Shown: one piece after another, positions 1-12,181 of the stretch | Layout: each line of letters begins with the position of its first letter | Numbering within the stretch: the first letter of the stretch is position 1 | Source of the DNA: Collybiopsis luxurians FD-317 M1 | Taxonomy: Eukaryota; Basidiomycota; Agaricomycetes; Agaricales; Omphalotaceae | Assembly (NCBI GenBank): GCA_000827265.1 | Contig: KN834762.1 | Location: 250,939 to 314,938, forward strand | Length of the DNA stretch: 64,000 nt | Direction: 5' to 3' | Program-made: the position numbers and the translations under genes | Notes under the pieces: generated by a model | Database searches by the model: none | Seen by the model: the letters and a program-made list of their open reading frames with translations, nothing else | Told to the model about the DNA's origin: nothing

Positions 1-1545
1 GCAAATGGGTCGCCAACCTTTACAGCCTTTGTCTTCTCCGTAAACTTGGCCAAAAACTCATCGTAAATCCCAGATTGCACGAAAATACGAGAACCGGCAC
101 AACAGCACTGGCCGTGATTCCAGCTACGAGATATTTAACGAAATGGCCTAAGGTTTTGCTCAGAAAAAAAAGGGACAAACTAGATTCCGTGAGCAGCCCA
201 GTTTACGGCTTGATCGACATCAGCGTCATTGAAGATGATATTTGGGCTTTTCCCTCCGAGTTCGAGAGTGACGTCCTTGAGGTTACTCTTTGCTGCAGCT
301 TCCATAACCTTCCTGCCTACCAGAGTCGAGCCAGTGAAAGCAATTTTTTCGATTTTCATGTGGTTGGACATCGCAGAACCAACAGTGTGACCGTAACCGG
401 TGAGCAAATTGAATGAGCCAGGCGGGAAACCGGCTCTGTGTATGAGCTCACACATCCGAATGGCAGTCAAAGGTGTGAATTCGGAAGGCTATGACCAAGT
501 TGATCTAACGTTTGAAGGCTGATAGCAACGCAGAAATACCTTCATGATTATGCAGTTTCCGGTAGCGAGCGCTGATCATACTTTGAGGACAAGAGTGGCG
601 TGGGAAAAATTCCAGAACTTACCAGGGCCGATTTTCCAAGCCATCATCTGCGTAAACGTTAGGGAGAGTCAAAAAACAATGATAGCAACGGAGACAAACT
701 AGTAGAGGAAAATTCCTGAACCGAATCGTATCAGCTCTTGGTCTCGAGGTGGTAAAAAAACTTATCTTACCATGGGATTATTTGTCCCTATGGAAAAAAA
801 ATCTTTTTGAGCGAGTTGTCGGGGAGAAGAGAACCACGACCTACGACGACACCGATGGGTTCATGACGGGTATAGGTTAGCTTTCGTTCGTCGGTCTGGA
901 GAAAAATTTTTTGAGACAGTGTCATTAAATAAATGGAAGCTTGAACGTACTTCTTGGACTTGACCAAGAATCTTGTCGGCCCAGCCAGCATAATAGCGAA
1001 TGGTTTCAATCGCAAATGCAGTGTCAACGCTCATTGCCCAGCTAAATGTCTTGCCTAGAAAGAGTGGAATAAATGGGCTGAGGTAGATGTCCTAAGAAGA
1101 CGTACCATTGTCCAACGCCTCCAAGGCAGCGAGCTCCTGCTGATTCTCTTCCATGAGTTGAGCAAGTTTGGACAACAACCTGGCTCGAGTGGAACCGGGA
1201 GCGTTGAGACCCCAGGAAGTCCGGAAGGCTTTGTGAGCAGCATCCACAGCGATATCGACATCCTTGGGCGTTGCTTCAGATACTTTGGTGATTGGTTTTC
1301 CGGTAGCTAAAGAAATTGGAAGACTTGAGCAGGTAGTAAATCGGAGAAGAAGGATAAGCAAACCAGGGTTAATGACACTAGCAAGCGGATTAGATGGGGT
1401 ATGTTTCCAGTGTAAAAGCAGATACGAACTCGATGTAAGTCTTGTCAGAACCTTCAACAAACTTTCCGTTAATATAGAGCCCGGTGTTGAAGGACGATTT
1501 GCCTTTGTAGGCAGGAGTGTTGAATTCGTGAGTGAAAGTGGACAT
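1..1545 (-). CDS. Aldehyde dehydrogenase, 5' part (runs off the window)
   Basis: NAD(P)-dependent aldehyde dehydrogenase that oxidises aldehydes to acids. The start at 1545 opens [16 protein letters not shown], followed by [12 protein letters not shown]. Ten exons can be joined by GT-AG junctions: 1545-1430, 1377-1364, 1306-1106, 1054-951, 895-845, 787-771, 715-700, 647-623, 571-540, 488-181, then 123 to the window edge. The joined protein shows DVINPATGKPIT, the hallmark [25 protein letters not shown] (catalytic Glu) and GQCCCAG with the catalytic Cys. The C-terminal third lies outside the window. Exons of 14, 17, 16, 25 and 32 nt are unusually small. The family is certain; the substrate is not. 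Confidence 0.93.
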
Positions 1546-2639
1546 GGCTGCAGATACCAAAATACTTCGAAATTCGACTGCTTTTAAGGACTCGCCCCTA
1601 CCTCTGAGCGTGAACGGTTGTCAGTCATGAGTCCCCCGTCAGCTCCTCTATAAATCCAATATCGATTTCACTTCCGCTTTGCTTCCATCTTGGACGTATT
1701 CCCGCGTCGCCAGATGCAAGATACTTCAATGTAGCACTACCCATTACCTGCTCGACCATAACTAGTGCGGTGATGTAGCTGTAAAAGTACAGGCCCAGTG
1801 CACAGGGTCCAAAGTAATCAGATGCAGGACGTGCTACCGGGACGAACCCTTGACGCTGGCGACCCCACCTGGCCTTTATTTGAGCCGCACCCGCCGTCGA
1901 TTGATCGAATCTCCATTTCCCCGGAAACTGCTCCGTGCGGGGAAGCGAGATGGAGAGGACGCCTCTCCGTCGCCTGAGTCCGTCTGATTCTTGGGCCGAA
2001 TGCGCTGCCAAATCATTGGAGGGTAAGGTACGCCCAAGATAGGAGTGAGATCGTGAATGGCTTGGTAAAGAACTAAAACAGGATACAATGCATTCGGAGC
2101 GTGTGATGCATTAACATCTGACTTTGATGTGTTTGACGGATAGGATACATGGCGCAGTGTAGCATTTCAGCGCCGAGTCAGCGTAGAGTATCTCAGTGTT
2201 TCAGAGTCAGAGTCTTTTTGAGTTATGCTCATTAGTTTGATCAGTAGATTTTGGCCGACTTATCCTCCCAAACAAATTGTTCCCCTTGTCAACTGCGCAA
2301 GAAACTTAGAAAGTGAGCTAAGCTGCCGGCGCGGAGTCTGGGTAGAGGCTTCGTAGGGAAGGTTATCTCATACCAGAAGAATGCCAATAACCTGCGCATT
2401 CGTTCCAATCAAGAATACGTAACCCGTGAGTGTTGTAAAATTCTTTAGGCTTTCGGCGATGAGATTTAAAGCACTTGGGGAATGTGATCAGTGAATCGTC
2501 CCTATCGACAATACTTCTAGTTGATAAATGATTTCACGTTCAAACCGTCCAAACGGCCGGGATATGCCGATGTAATATAACAGCAAACTTTTCTACTATA
2601 TCTGGTCACAGTTCATAGTAAAAAGTACGATCCTAATGA
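1546..2639. other. Gene-free stretch, weak minus ORFs only
   Basis: This lies between the aldehyde dehydrogenase start and the glyoxal oxidase pseudogene. Two overlapping minus-strand reading frames (1625-2011 and 1876-2088) stay open, but I recognise no family and see no clean splice joining them. It may hold the aldehyde dehydrogenase promoter. Confidence 0.4.
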
Positions 2640-4550
2640 CGAATAAGCTCATCAGTGTCGCAGAACAGGTTTGCACGCCGATTCCAGACTGAGCTGCGTA
2701 CGGATCAAGTTCCACGCTCATCCCATGGGGTCCGATGGAGCTGGACCATCGCGGTATGGAGGTTGTATCCCGCCTATCAGCCGTGCGGAGCTCCCAGCCC
2801 ACTAGTCATGACGACTTGGACCCTGGAGAGAAAATGGGCTAGCGCCAGAGATATTCTGCATAGCACTTGACGGGTTTGAACGAGCTCGTCGGTGGCGAGA
2901 TATAACAACTACAATGACGGCGCCTAAGATTTTCAATGCAACAGAGACCACTACTGTGGCTCCTACAATTGTTGTCGTATGCGGGACTCCACCACTGAAA
3001 CATTGCGTGTCACCGTTCCCAGTAGCCGAACCATCGGCGGACCCAGAGGCAGAGCCTAGGTGTACATTAGCGGGGAGGATACTGGCCGCTTGAGTTAGTT
3101 AAGTTTCAACCTTGTCACTATTTATAATAACGAAGGTACCACTGGACGGAGAGCTGTTGACAACTTTGAAAGCCTTAGCTGGCCCAGGTTGAAATATGTT
3201 TCAATCAGGAGGCATCTGCGCCGCATGTAGCGCGCAAGTGAACTGTCCGAATTCACAGTGCAGGGGTTATTGAGCCGTAAGAACCTCTGTCCCATGCTCA
3301 TTCCATCCGTAGTCCATCCAGGTCGAACGGCAATGACAGTAGTGTTGTTTGCAGCGTAATTACTCGAACCAGAATATACGGATGCTAGAATGGTGACATC
3401 GAATGAGTTATTACCATAGGTCAAAATGGAAGGGACACCAGGGCCGAAAAGTAGGACGGATAGAAGATCTCAGCCTAGTTCGTGGCAGAAATGTGGTAGT
3501 AAGATTCACATCGACATTAAAATTTGAACCAGCAATGGAACAGAGAGTAAAAACGAGTAGTTCCGGGATGTATCGAAGCCAGCAGACGACCATCGCTTGG
3601 CGGCTGGTACATTCGGGTCATACAGGACTGGCATACAGCAGGCCCAGACACCGAAGGACATTCCGAAAGGCATCTCGCTGTATAAAAGTGTTGTTCCCGT
3701 ATGGGTAGCATACCAGAGCGCATCAAATAAGTATGGGCGTACGTGTTCAAATGCGAGATCTTGATCAGAAAGTACATGACAGCGAGGTTACGTCCGCTGG
3801 CAGGATAGAACTCATATGTGGGTTCTGCTGCACCCCTCAAGTTTAGGGTCCGTATTGGAGTGTTTCTGTTAATGTAACCTCCGTTTACAAAGCCGCAGAT
3901 GAGTGCTATCGTTCTATCATCTAGAGGTTCAGCAGCAGAATACCATCGCTTCTTTTGCATGGAGAGCATGGCGGGGTTATCGAAACATTGGCAGGCTGTG
4001 GAGGTAAAGTCATCCTAGTCTGTGCAAAGATTTAACACACAAATCGGCTTGGAACCCTCACAGTCCTGATAGGTAGCATCGAAAGAGACTGCGCCCTCAT
4101 TATTTGGCACAGAACCAATATTGCCTCAGACCCAACGGCACCATTTCCACCGAAAGTGACATATGAACCGTTCGGTAGATGCATACCAGAAGCACAAAAG
4201 ATGTTGGTTCTGATATCCATGACCTGCGTTTGATGTGTGTTGAGGTCCCCGAACAGCTCAGTAAGACAGAGAGACACAAAAGCCTCTCACCAAACTGAGC
4301 CCCATGCTGGGTGACCATTACTGTAATATGAATTGAGTTTTCCTCTGCCTTCTCCGCAATATAGACCTTGCCCCGAATCCACGGCAGCGGGCGAACTCAG
4401 ACTCTGAGCAGAAAACAAACACGAACGACTGACCATCATGGCGCTAACTTAAATGTTTCCACCGTCTGCAAAGGAACCTGCTTGTGCTCCCATTACCAAT
4501 GGAAAGTGCACCGCCGTCCATAGCAACTGCCATGATAAACGTGCAAGCAT
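2640..4550 (-). pseudogene. Glyoxal oxidase pseudogene (inverted paralogue of the gene at 30.5 kb)
   Basis: This is a decayed copy of the glyoxal oxidase gene at 30470-33020, on the opposite strand. The start codon (4550) and a signal-peptide-like leader MLARLSWQLLW survive, then AGSFADGG is followed by a TAA stop where the intact gene reads NTLVSAMM. The acceptors of introns 1 and 2 are lost (GCTAG to GCTGC; GTCCAGG to TTCGGGG), although intron bases still resemble the intact copy. About 460 bp of the middle (equivalent to 31336-31798) is deleted at about 3705-3712. Further frameshifts follow. The copper-ligand His of GWTTHG is Asp (TTDG). The tail GPHGMSVELDPYAAQS is still readable near 2690-2740. 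It is not expected to make an enzyme. Confidence 0.92.
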
Positions 4551-5216
4551 CTCTGAAATATAAAGTAACACCGGCAAAGGAAAGGCGCGTAACATCTAGA
4601 TCGAGAGAAAAAGAGTGGTCTTATGTGCGACGATAGCCAAAGAAGCATGAAGCCACAAAAACAAGAATGAAAAGAGCGCTCAGAGTTCAGAAAGTACCTC
4701 GTCGATGAGCCTGGACGGTCAATATAGCCCGTTGAGGACTTGCAGACTGAATGGATTAAGTTGACAGTCTTCTCGAGGAGACCTTGTCAAGCCATGGTCG
4801 TTTGTTTTGGAGGGAACCATCGAAAGCCTGAACATCACTATGAGAGTGGGCATCGATATCGGTTACATTTACAATATCGGTTGAAGCAATCTCAAGGCGC
4901 TTCAGTTAAGTGCCGATGCCATGTGAGTGAAAGACTTAAACCTCGTAACGATTTTCGAAAGCAATATGCGTAAGAAAGTGATGGAAAACGGAGTCATGAA
5001 AAATCGTTCAATGAGGAACAGAAACACGCAACATGCAAGTATTAAGTAGTATGAGGTAGCAGCCTTGAAACAGTGACGAACAAAAAATTATTATAGTATC
5101 CGAAAAATGGAATGCAATGTCCTCCTCCTCGTAAAATCCATGCGAATGCTTTTACTTTGAAGATTTTAAGCTGTGAAAATACCATCCGTCCAGCGCCACT
5201 TTTGAAAATCCAAAAT
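4551..5216. other. Intergenic, nothing recognised
   Basis: This stretch lies between the pseudogene start and the 3' end of the bestrophin-like gene. Small open frames (4740-4973 plus, 5112-5366 plus) are unconvincing, the second being antisense to the bestrophin last exon. Sequence upstream of the pseudogene ATG does not resemble the region upstream of the intact glyoxal oxidase. Confidence 0.4.
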
Positions 5217-8200
5217 CTATATCATGAGGGTGTGCTGCATCTGCGCATACCCCCTGCTAACCCACTCCTGGGGAGTGACTCGCTCGTCATTGTGCACGTC
5301 CGAGGCGAAGAGAAGGTCGTTTTCGGGGACAAAGGCCCAGCGAGCAATGTCGGGTGGGGGAGTTGAAGTTATCGCGCGAAGCTCGTTTCCTGGAGAAAAT
5401 TTGACGTGAGCCAAGGGCAAAACAGTCAGTTGAAATTTCCCAAGGAGAAAATATTGTCCACGTCGTTCTCCGTTCCTCGGAAGCCTAGTTCCGGGTAGAA
5501 CGAACGCAGCATCACTTACGAATGATATTATGTGTGAAATGGTCCAAGTTCTGTGAACAACCAAGCAAAAACTTCGGTTAGATCGGATCGTCACATAAAC
5601 GCAGACAATAATAAGGCATGAGTATCGCGAATGGGCATCTCCGACGGAGAGATTGGGTAAGGAGATAGAGCGAGATGGTGGGGTTGTTAAGGTAGTAACG
5701 TCAACATTAGGACGTTGTCTACTTCTAGATGTTTAGCATCCAGCCGCGTGTTTGTTCTCTGTATATGTACGTCCTCGAAATAGAACATTTCAAGAAATCC
5801 AGAGCGGCCAGAACAAGGGGATGCAAACAAGGCCAGGAACCCGCGCGCAAGGCGCGGAACTCACAAGGTCATTTTTATCATAGCCAAACGGATCTGTCAC
5901 CCAAAGACCGTGACAGTCAGCATAAAGCTCTTTCACCAACATGGGGTGTTCAGCTCGGTGCACTCACTTTCAATTTCCTCCCCGGCAACCAAAAAGCCGA
6001 AGAACATGAATGCAAGTATGATGGTAGCAGGGATAGTCGCCCACTTCATAGTCGACCATATTTGTAGAGGCTGAATCAAGCACCGTTGAACGACAATCCG
6101 GGATCGAGCGGAGAATCAGCCCGTTTAAGATTCATCGCGGTATGTGAAGCCAAGATCCGAATTTTTCGTCGTCGTTTGACGAGGTGAGAGAGCATAAGCG
6201 GAGTAAGTCGTTGGTTAATCGAACGAAGGGCACAAGAGTAGATAGATTAGTATTGGAGATTGGTGGTTTTTAAGATGGAAGGCGCAAGGAGTGTGTACAA
6301 CCGGAGGAAGAAAATCGACGAAAATCGTTCACGGATACAATGTGTATAACGTCAATAAAGGATTCCCGAGGCAAAGGTGAAAATATCACTTACGAGAGCC
6401 AAAATGTAGATAATAGCGACAGCCCACAAGTGAAACGAATACCTATAGAGGTAAGAGTCTGATCAGAAACCTGTCTTTGGTAAAGTAGGTACGTTGAATG
6501 GATGGAAAAACAAAGCAGTGAGCAGTAAACAAGGCGAAAAGCCTGCGGCACATGTACAACAAGCTATCACCAAAATTTGGATGGGAAGAGAAATTCCGAA
6601 TACAATCTATAAAGAGATAAAACACGTTTTGCTTCGTTGTGATAACGGGCAGCACGGATCAGCAGATACTAATCTCAATACTCCTGCATCTTTTGTTTCA
6701 AACTCCAGTCGGGAGGAGAAAGTAGACGACTATCTCCTTTCTGGACAACTAAAGCGCCGGCAAACAGCGTGATAATGAAGAACGATGGGTGTACCGTACA
6801 CTCAGGCTTCAAGAACTGAAACGAGCTCAGATCAAGACGAAATTTTAGGAATTCATTAACGCAGAAATACAACATGCGAAAATGAATTCCCCAACGGAAC
6901 AATAATGCCCATGAGAATAAAGGAGTTGAAGACGAATAGGGAAACAGAACAAAGGCCGAAGACAAGAAAGGCAGAAAGACATAAACATACGAGAAGGGGA
7001 TAGGCGTGGTTAAGATGCGCTCAAGCCCTGTGAGAGCCTCCGTCAATTGGTTTAGTGCAAGAAGCAATGTGTCTGAAAGAAGAACTATTAAGTACCGACA
7101 GGCCTACCCGTTGAGGGAGCAGGTAATGAGCGGCACGTACTAGTAGTCGGCACCTCGTTAATTTTTCGAGCTTGGAGGGCTGCGATATAAGAACTCTGGA
7201 ATACAGGGTGACATATCAGCCTGTGTTTCGAACAAAAAAAGGATGGTTCCGATATAAAATGTTATATCCCACCCTCTAGCGCGACTCACCAAGTAAAGCG
7301 AAATCTCTAAAGGTAAATTATGCGAAACTGCCTTATTCCTCATCTTCGCCCTCAGCCTCGCAGCCTTCTTTCCTTTCAACTCCTTTCCTCTCTTCGTTAA
7401 AACTCTCACTAGTAACGAGAATGGAAACAGATCAAACAAATGGTACTTTGGGGGCATCTTGGCAGGGAAGAGAAAGACTTCGTCGGCCTTGCGTAAAATG
7501 ACCCTTTCAACCGGCTCTTCCGACATTGTAGACTTGGCATCAGAAACAATCTTCTCGGCAGAGCGCTCGGGGCGAGGACGTTCACGAAAAGTAGGTTTGA
7601 CAGAGACATGGGCTGTAGCAGGAAGAGGTAGGTGTGAATCGGAAGCAGCGCCTGCCTTGACTCGTTGAGTCAGGAAGGTGTGATTGCGCGAAGCATCGGA
7701 AGGGTGCCGGTGATGAAAGGACGTAGCGGATGTTGGGGAACCTGGAGGTGAATGAATTTCAGAGGTGACAGGTTCTTCAATCAGATCCACGTTAGAGGGT
7801 ATTCCAGTGGGCAAAGTGTAGGCTGGCAGGAATTTTACAAGATAATAGAGGTCTCTGTAAACTTTCATGAGCATGTAGTCTTAGACTGACTGCTGAAGAC
7901 GAAACTCGTAATAGATTCCATCTTCCCCGCGAAGATAATGCTTGACGGCTACACTAAAAGCTTCGATGAGATTGATCACTGTCTTCTTCTCAACCATTGC
8001 CTTGGATTTCAGAAGCTCTGCGGATTCGGTGGCAGTCGCCGGTGGATCTAAATAGGAATGAGGGATAAGAAAGGAAATATGACTGGAAGTATAACCCGAA
8101 CCGGGAATATGAAACCAAACAGTTCTTGCGAACGTTCGACTGGCCAACACAATCTGAGACCATAGCCTTCTGCCCTCGGTGTACCGCTCAAAAGCGGAAG

Positions 8201-8590
8201 TGGTGCGATAGGATATCACAAAACCCAGAACAGTACCCACACTGTGGAGAGAAATTAGGCGAATTTTGGCTGTAACGAGTGAACGAGACGTACACAGTCA
8301 GTAGAGTACTCGCAATCTGAACTTTGTGTCCTTGGACATTCAAGACGGTGACCAGGGTAGCCCATGCACCGAAGAATATGAGAATATGCCAGCACCTGAA
8401 AGTCGCATATTAACAGTCAACTGGAGGGAGGGGAAAAGCTGCGGAACCTGAAGAGGGCCGTTGCAAGTAATGCACTGAGGAAAGATGCTCCTGTTTTGCG
8501 CCTTCCAGCGTAAGGATCTTGGACAGTCTTGAACCCCTTGTGAGATAAAGTCCCCACTCTTGACAGCTTGAAACCATCCTCATAACCCAT
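5217..8590 (-). CDS. Bestrophin-like (UPF0187/RFP-TM) anion channel
   Basis: Predicted multi-pass channel of the bestrophin/UPF0187 family, which conducts chloride or other anions. The start at 8590 gives MGYEDGFKLSRVG. Exon 1 (to 8448) joins to CWHILIFFGAWATL, then VLGFVISYRTTSAFERY and EGRRLWSQIVL (7881-8240), the family's most typical block. The exon near 7320-7874 carries a long Ser/Pro/Glu-rich insert (about 140 residues) between KFLPAYTLP and PKYHLFDLFPF. Later exons give LNQLTEALTGLERILTTPIP, FHLWAVAIIYILAL, MKWATIPATIILAFMFFGF, LVAGEEIENPFGYDKNDL and NLDHFTHNIIRNEL, and the protein ends MQMQHT-like at 5217. Exons are short, with introns of about 50-60 nt. The family is secure. The membrane in which it works is unknown. 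Confidence 0.88.
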
Positions 8591-9279
8591 CTTTGATTAG
8601 CTGAAGGAAGAGGAGAAAAAAGGGAGTAAAATCAAGGCACCTTCTTCGCGGAGCCCGGTGGGGAAGTTACTGAGATGTTGGGGTGATTCGGCAATGACAT
8701 TTACGCAATGGCCGCCTTCGCGTTGCACTCTATTCAGCTAATAGTTACAGTCACAGCTGGCCAACGTTGAACATATACGAGACGTTAAGAGACGTTATGG
8801 TCGTGAATCAAAATTCTTTGAGCGCCCGTATCCCTCGTGCCTTGCCTTTCATGATATCCAATTCAATCAATATACAGTGATCTGATAGAGATGGACACTG
8901 CACTCCAAGTTATGTTTCAGCCCACCCTTGCAGACCCTTGCGCACTGTCCCAATTGTATACAGTATCCTGCTTGGATATCCACACGACTGGGAAATAAAT
9001 ATGCCAAGCTCGTCAATACACGTATTATTCAACTTTGCTAGTCATTGCGTCCTCCGCTTCGAACACGATCTACTTAGAAGAGCGCTAGCCAAGAAGGCAG
9101 GTCTACATTAAGCGACCGGTCTCCCTAGGAAGTGATCCCCGTCTGATTTCCTTGTTTACCTCGGTTACGTGGGTTTGGACCTGTACGGGGGAACGTGCGG
9201 AGTAGACGAAAAGAGCAGACGGGGGCAGATAAGAGGCGCGTTCGCTTTCTGATTAATTTAAAGAGGCAATAAGCTTGAA

Positions 9280-9690
9280 GCGCGGCGGGATGTGAATTGC
9301 TCATTCTCCGCGATCACTTGACTCCGAGTCGACTGTCAGCTTTAGGACCGAATAGCACTGTCTAATCTTCTTTTTATACAGAGATGTGACTAATCCTTCT
9401 ATTGAAAACCGTACGGAGTCTACTATTCTTCATCCCAGATAGGTTCCGAGCCGACATTAGAACATCAGATAGAGGGAATCTGGACGTACTAGTTGGCTTC
9501 CATTCCTTATTCCTAGCATGTTTAGCACTAATGTTACATAATTACATGACTCCAGTCTATTGAATTGGGAATTTGGGAAGAGTAGAGGAACAATCTCTGC
9601 GTTTTCTCGCAACCGGGTGGGCTCCTCTATGAAATTCGCGGTGCGGCAGACGTTACTAATCAGGAGCGTGCTTCATCTTTGTGGGCTCTT
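9280..9690 (+). repeat. Diverged direct repeat, copy 1
   Basis: Two blocks recur about 1-1.2 kb further on. The first holds GCGATCACTTGACTCCGA (9310-9327) and a CAGCTTTAGGACC tail. The second (about 9565-9690) holds AGAGGAACAATCTCTGCG, TTTTCTCGCA, TTCGCGGTGCGGCA and TAATCAGGAGCGTGCTT. Spacing between blocks differs between copies, so insertions or deletions followed duplication. No coding capacity is visible. Confidence 0.7.
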
Positions 9691-10264
9691 GTTTAAGGGC
9701 CACATCTGAGATATGTATCGGTGCTTTTCTTGACGATGTATATCCGAATCGTTAGCATATGAGGATCTTGAGAGGCTCTATAGTGAGAAACATTGGGGTC
9801 CAGACACACGGTCGCGTAAACCCTGCCCAAACTAACGGCCGCTCTGCATGGCAAGGAATCGGGTTGGATGAGAGAAAGATGACAGTGTGTTGTCTCATAA
9901 TGCCTCCGCGCGCCGCATGTTCAACTAAAGAGTGTGGATGTTACTATATTACTTACAGCTATTGGCCATTGGCATACGCCGGTGTACATTCACTGAATAC
10001 AATTGAATTACCTGATCAGGTTCTACTTGCTCATCCCATTATCTGGATACGATCCACGCCCAGAAAATAGAGACGGCAATCTCATCAATACTTGGAAACC
10101 CGCCATTGGTTTCTGACAGTCTTTGCATCACATAGCCGCTATTACTAGTACACGGTTGAGCCCTCTTGGATCTAATTCACCCATTTCCATGCTGTAGGTT
10201 TGAACTGGTGTCAAAGGAACAAATGGAGTACGAGGGAGTACGTGGAAAGTCCCGTTCGCTTCTC

Positions 10265-10925
10265 GCGAGCCATGAATTTGAATTACTCATCCTGCGCGAT
10301 CACTTGACTCCGAAAAAGCCGCCAGCTTTGGGACCTCGTCTGCCTTGCGATGGAGCGGTATCGGACACTTGGACATCGTCACTATTACAGGCGACCCAAA
10401 AGAGCAAAAATCCAATTGACAGGTACCATAGCTAGAGATCAAAATGCATTGGTGTTAGATCAGTGAATTGGGTACTTTTTAAAGCCAAATTTCAATTTCT
10501 ACAGCTCTCTTGTAATAAGTTCCGAAGGCTATGGGGACATTAGAATGAACGGACTTTTCGCTGATTTCGGATCCACCTCGAAGTTTTCTGGTACATCGGC
10601 AACCGTGGCAATGAAACTGTTCCTGTTGCTTCGGGACATTTCCACCTGCTTCCTCTCGTGTATTTCGGTAATCGTGGAAGTGTGTACACCGGTAGGATTC
10701 CAGTCCTCGCTCCCCGAGCCTAAAGTTAATCATTCCAAGGTCTTCCATGTTCAAAACCGGCGTCGCGGTACGTACCTACCCATGTCGTTACATGATTCCG
10801 GATGATTGAATTGCGAGAAGAAGAGGAACAACCTTTATGTTTTCTCGCAGACACCTCGAGGGAATTTGCGGTTCGGCAAAGGATATTAATCAGGAGCATG
10901 CTTGAACATGCTTTCGTTTGGCTCA
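10265..10925 (+). repeat. Diverged direct repeat, copy 2
   Basis: Partner of the repeat at 9280-9690. It has GCGATCACTTGACTCCGA at about 10290-10307 followed by CAGCTTTGGGACC, then AGAGGAACAACCTTTATG, TTTTCTCGCAGAC, TTTGCGGTTCGGCA and TAATCAGGAGCATGCTT near 10820-10905. The pair could be a decayed non-autonomous element or an old segmental duplication. Confidence 0.7.
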
Positions 10926-11178
10926 CATCTATTGGTGTCGTCCGGTCGGGGTCATAACCGGTTTCTTTGCATCGAAGAGAGGTCCAATTGAGAAATCAAT
11001 GAAGACTAGACCCAGCTATCCGAACTGAAGCTGATACATATACTTTACCGGAGCCGTTGACCTGAACGAGAGAAGAGCGCAGAACTTGTCCTCACGGGCC
11101 GAATCGCGGGCCGAGAGTTGATTTCCTTTTTTGTAAATTCTAACTTCTTGCCACCAACACCTTCAGCGTCCTCGAAGG

Positions 11179-12110
11179 ATGGCTTCAAAAGCTGTTATAC
11201 CCAAACCCTCTACTGCCTTGACCACCTTCACCAACCACTTTCGTCCTCATCGCGGCGAAGCACTAGTCCGCTTACGTTCCAATGCCTTTGCTTTAATATC
11301 CATCTTTATCTCTACCTGGCTTCTTCCTGTCCCATCTGTCCTTTCAGCAATGGGTCTCTTATCTTCCAAAAAGTCATTAGTACGGAGCAATGTAATCGAG
11401 AGTCAGAGCGAATGGAGTGTTGCAAGGATCATTTCCACTTTGGGTACGTGCTTCAAACTCCTTGTAACGGCGACATCCGAAAGCAAGCCTACTTTGTATA
11501 TAGAACTTGCAATAGTTGGTATGCTAGCATACAACATCGTCGAAGCGCTTTACGCGCTCAAATACCCAAGAGAATCCATAAAGAAACCAGCTCCCCAAGG
11601 ACCATTCTCACCCAGTCCTGCCAAAATAAAAAAACCCTTCAGCATCATCTCTCCTAACGTACGTGCTCCAATGCCTACCCTCTTTGCTTCACACAACTAA
11701 CAAGGAACATTGTTAACCAGTCAACCCCCACATCAAAGTCAAAGATATTCACATATTCTCCCGGTCAATCCCTCGGCTTTTCTCAGTCGAGATCACCGCA
11801 GTATCCCCCTTCTCCAGTCGCTTCACCGTCCCATATCATCCGCTACTCAATGCCACCCAAAGGTGGCTCTTCAGAAGCGGGTATCAATTCCTCTCTCTCA
11901 TCTTCAACATCGACTATACCCCCAACTCCGTCACCCAGTTCCAATCAAGCCTCGGCGTATCGAGGAAAACACGCGTCTAGTCTCAATGGTGGCCGTAAGT
12001 CTGTCCCCTCCCCAGGTTGTCTGACTCCTCATGGATTTATCATTGTAGGTCCAATGGACGGCCTCTTCCTGAGCCAAATGACATCGCATGAAGACGAGGA
12101 CGAAGAATAG
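11179..12110 (+). CDS. POM34-like nuclear pore membrane component
   Basis: A 271-residue protein that resembles fungal POM34/NPCC nucleoporins (membrane-ring components of the nuclear pore). Exons are 11179-11658, 11721-11994 and 12049-12110, with GTACGT and GTAAGT donors, and the total length is divisible by three. The start at 11179 (MASKAVIPKPST) is chosen because an overlapping frame from 11118 does not splice on. Residues about 36-58 (ALISIFISTWLLPVPSV) and about 110-130 (TLYIELAIVGMLAYNIVEAL) look like two membrane spans. They are followed by a Ser/Pro-rich tail with KKPFSIISPN, IIRYSMPP and an acidic end EDEDEE. The two-span plus KPFS..SPN layout suits POM34. It is convergent with mS29, with 71 bp between stop codons. 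Confidence 0.72.
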
Positions 12111-12181
12111 TTTATGAACTTGATGCAACGATGTAATATAGATATTATCGTCATATTAAACATCGATTATGATACTTTCAT

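Larger units (their letters stand above)
8591..11178. other. Gene-poor region with a diverged repeat pair
   Basis: I see no convincing gene in this 2.6 kb. It separates the bestrophin-like start from the POM34-like start, so both promoters should lie at its edges. Two blocks near 9280-9690 and 10265-10925 resemble each other. The open frame at 9759-10070 shows no family motif. Confidence 0.5.
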
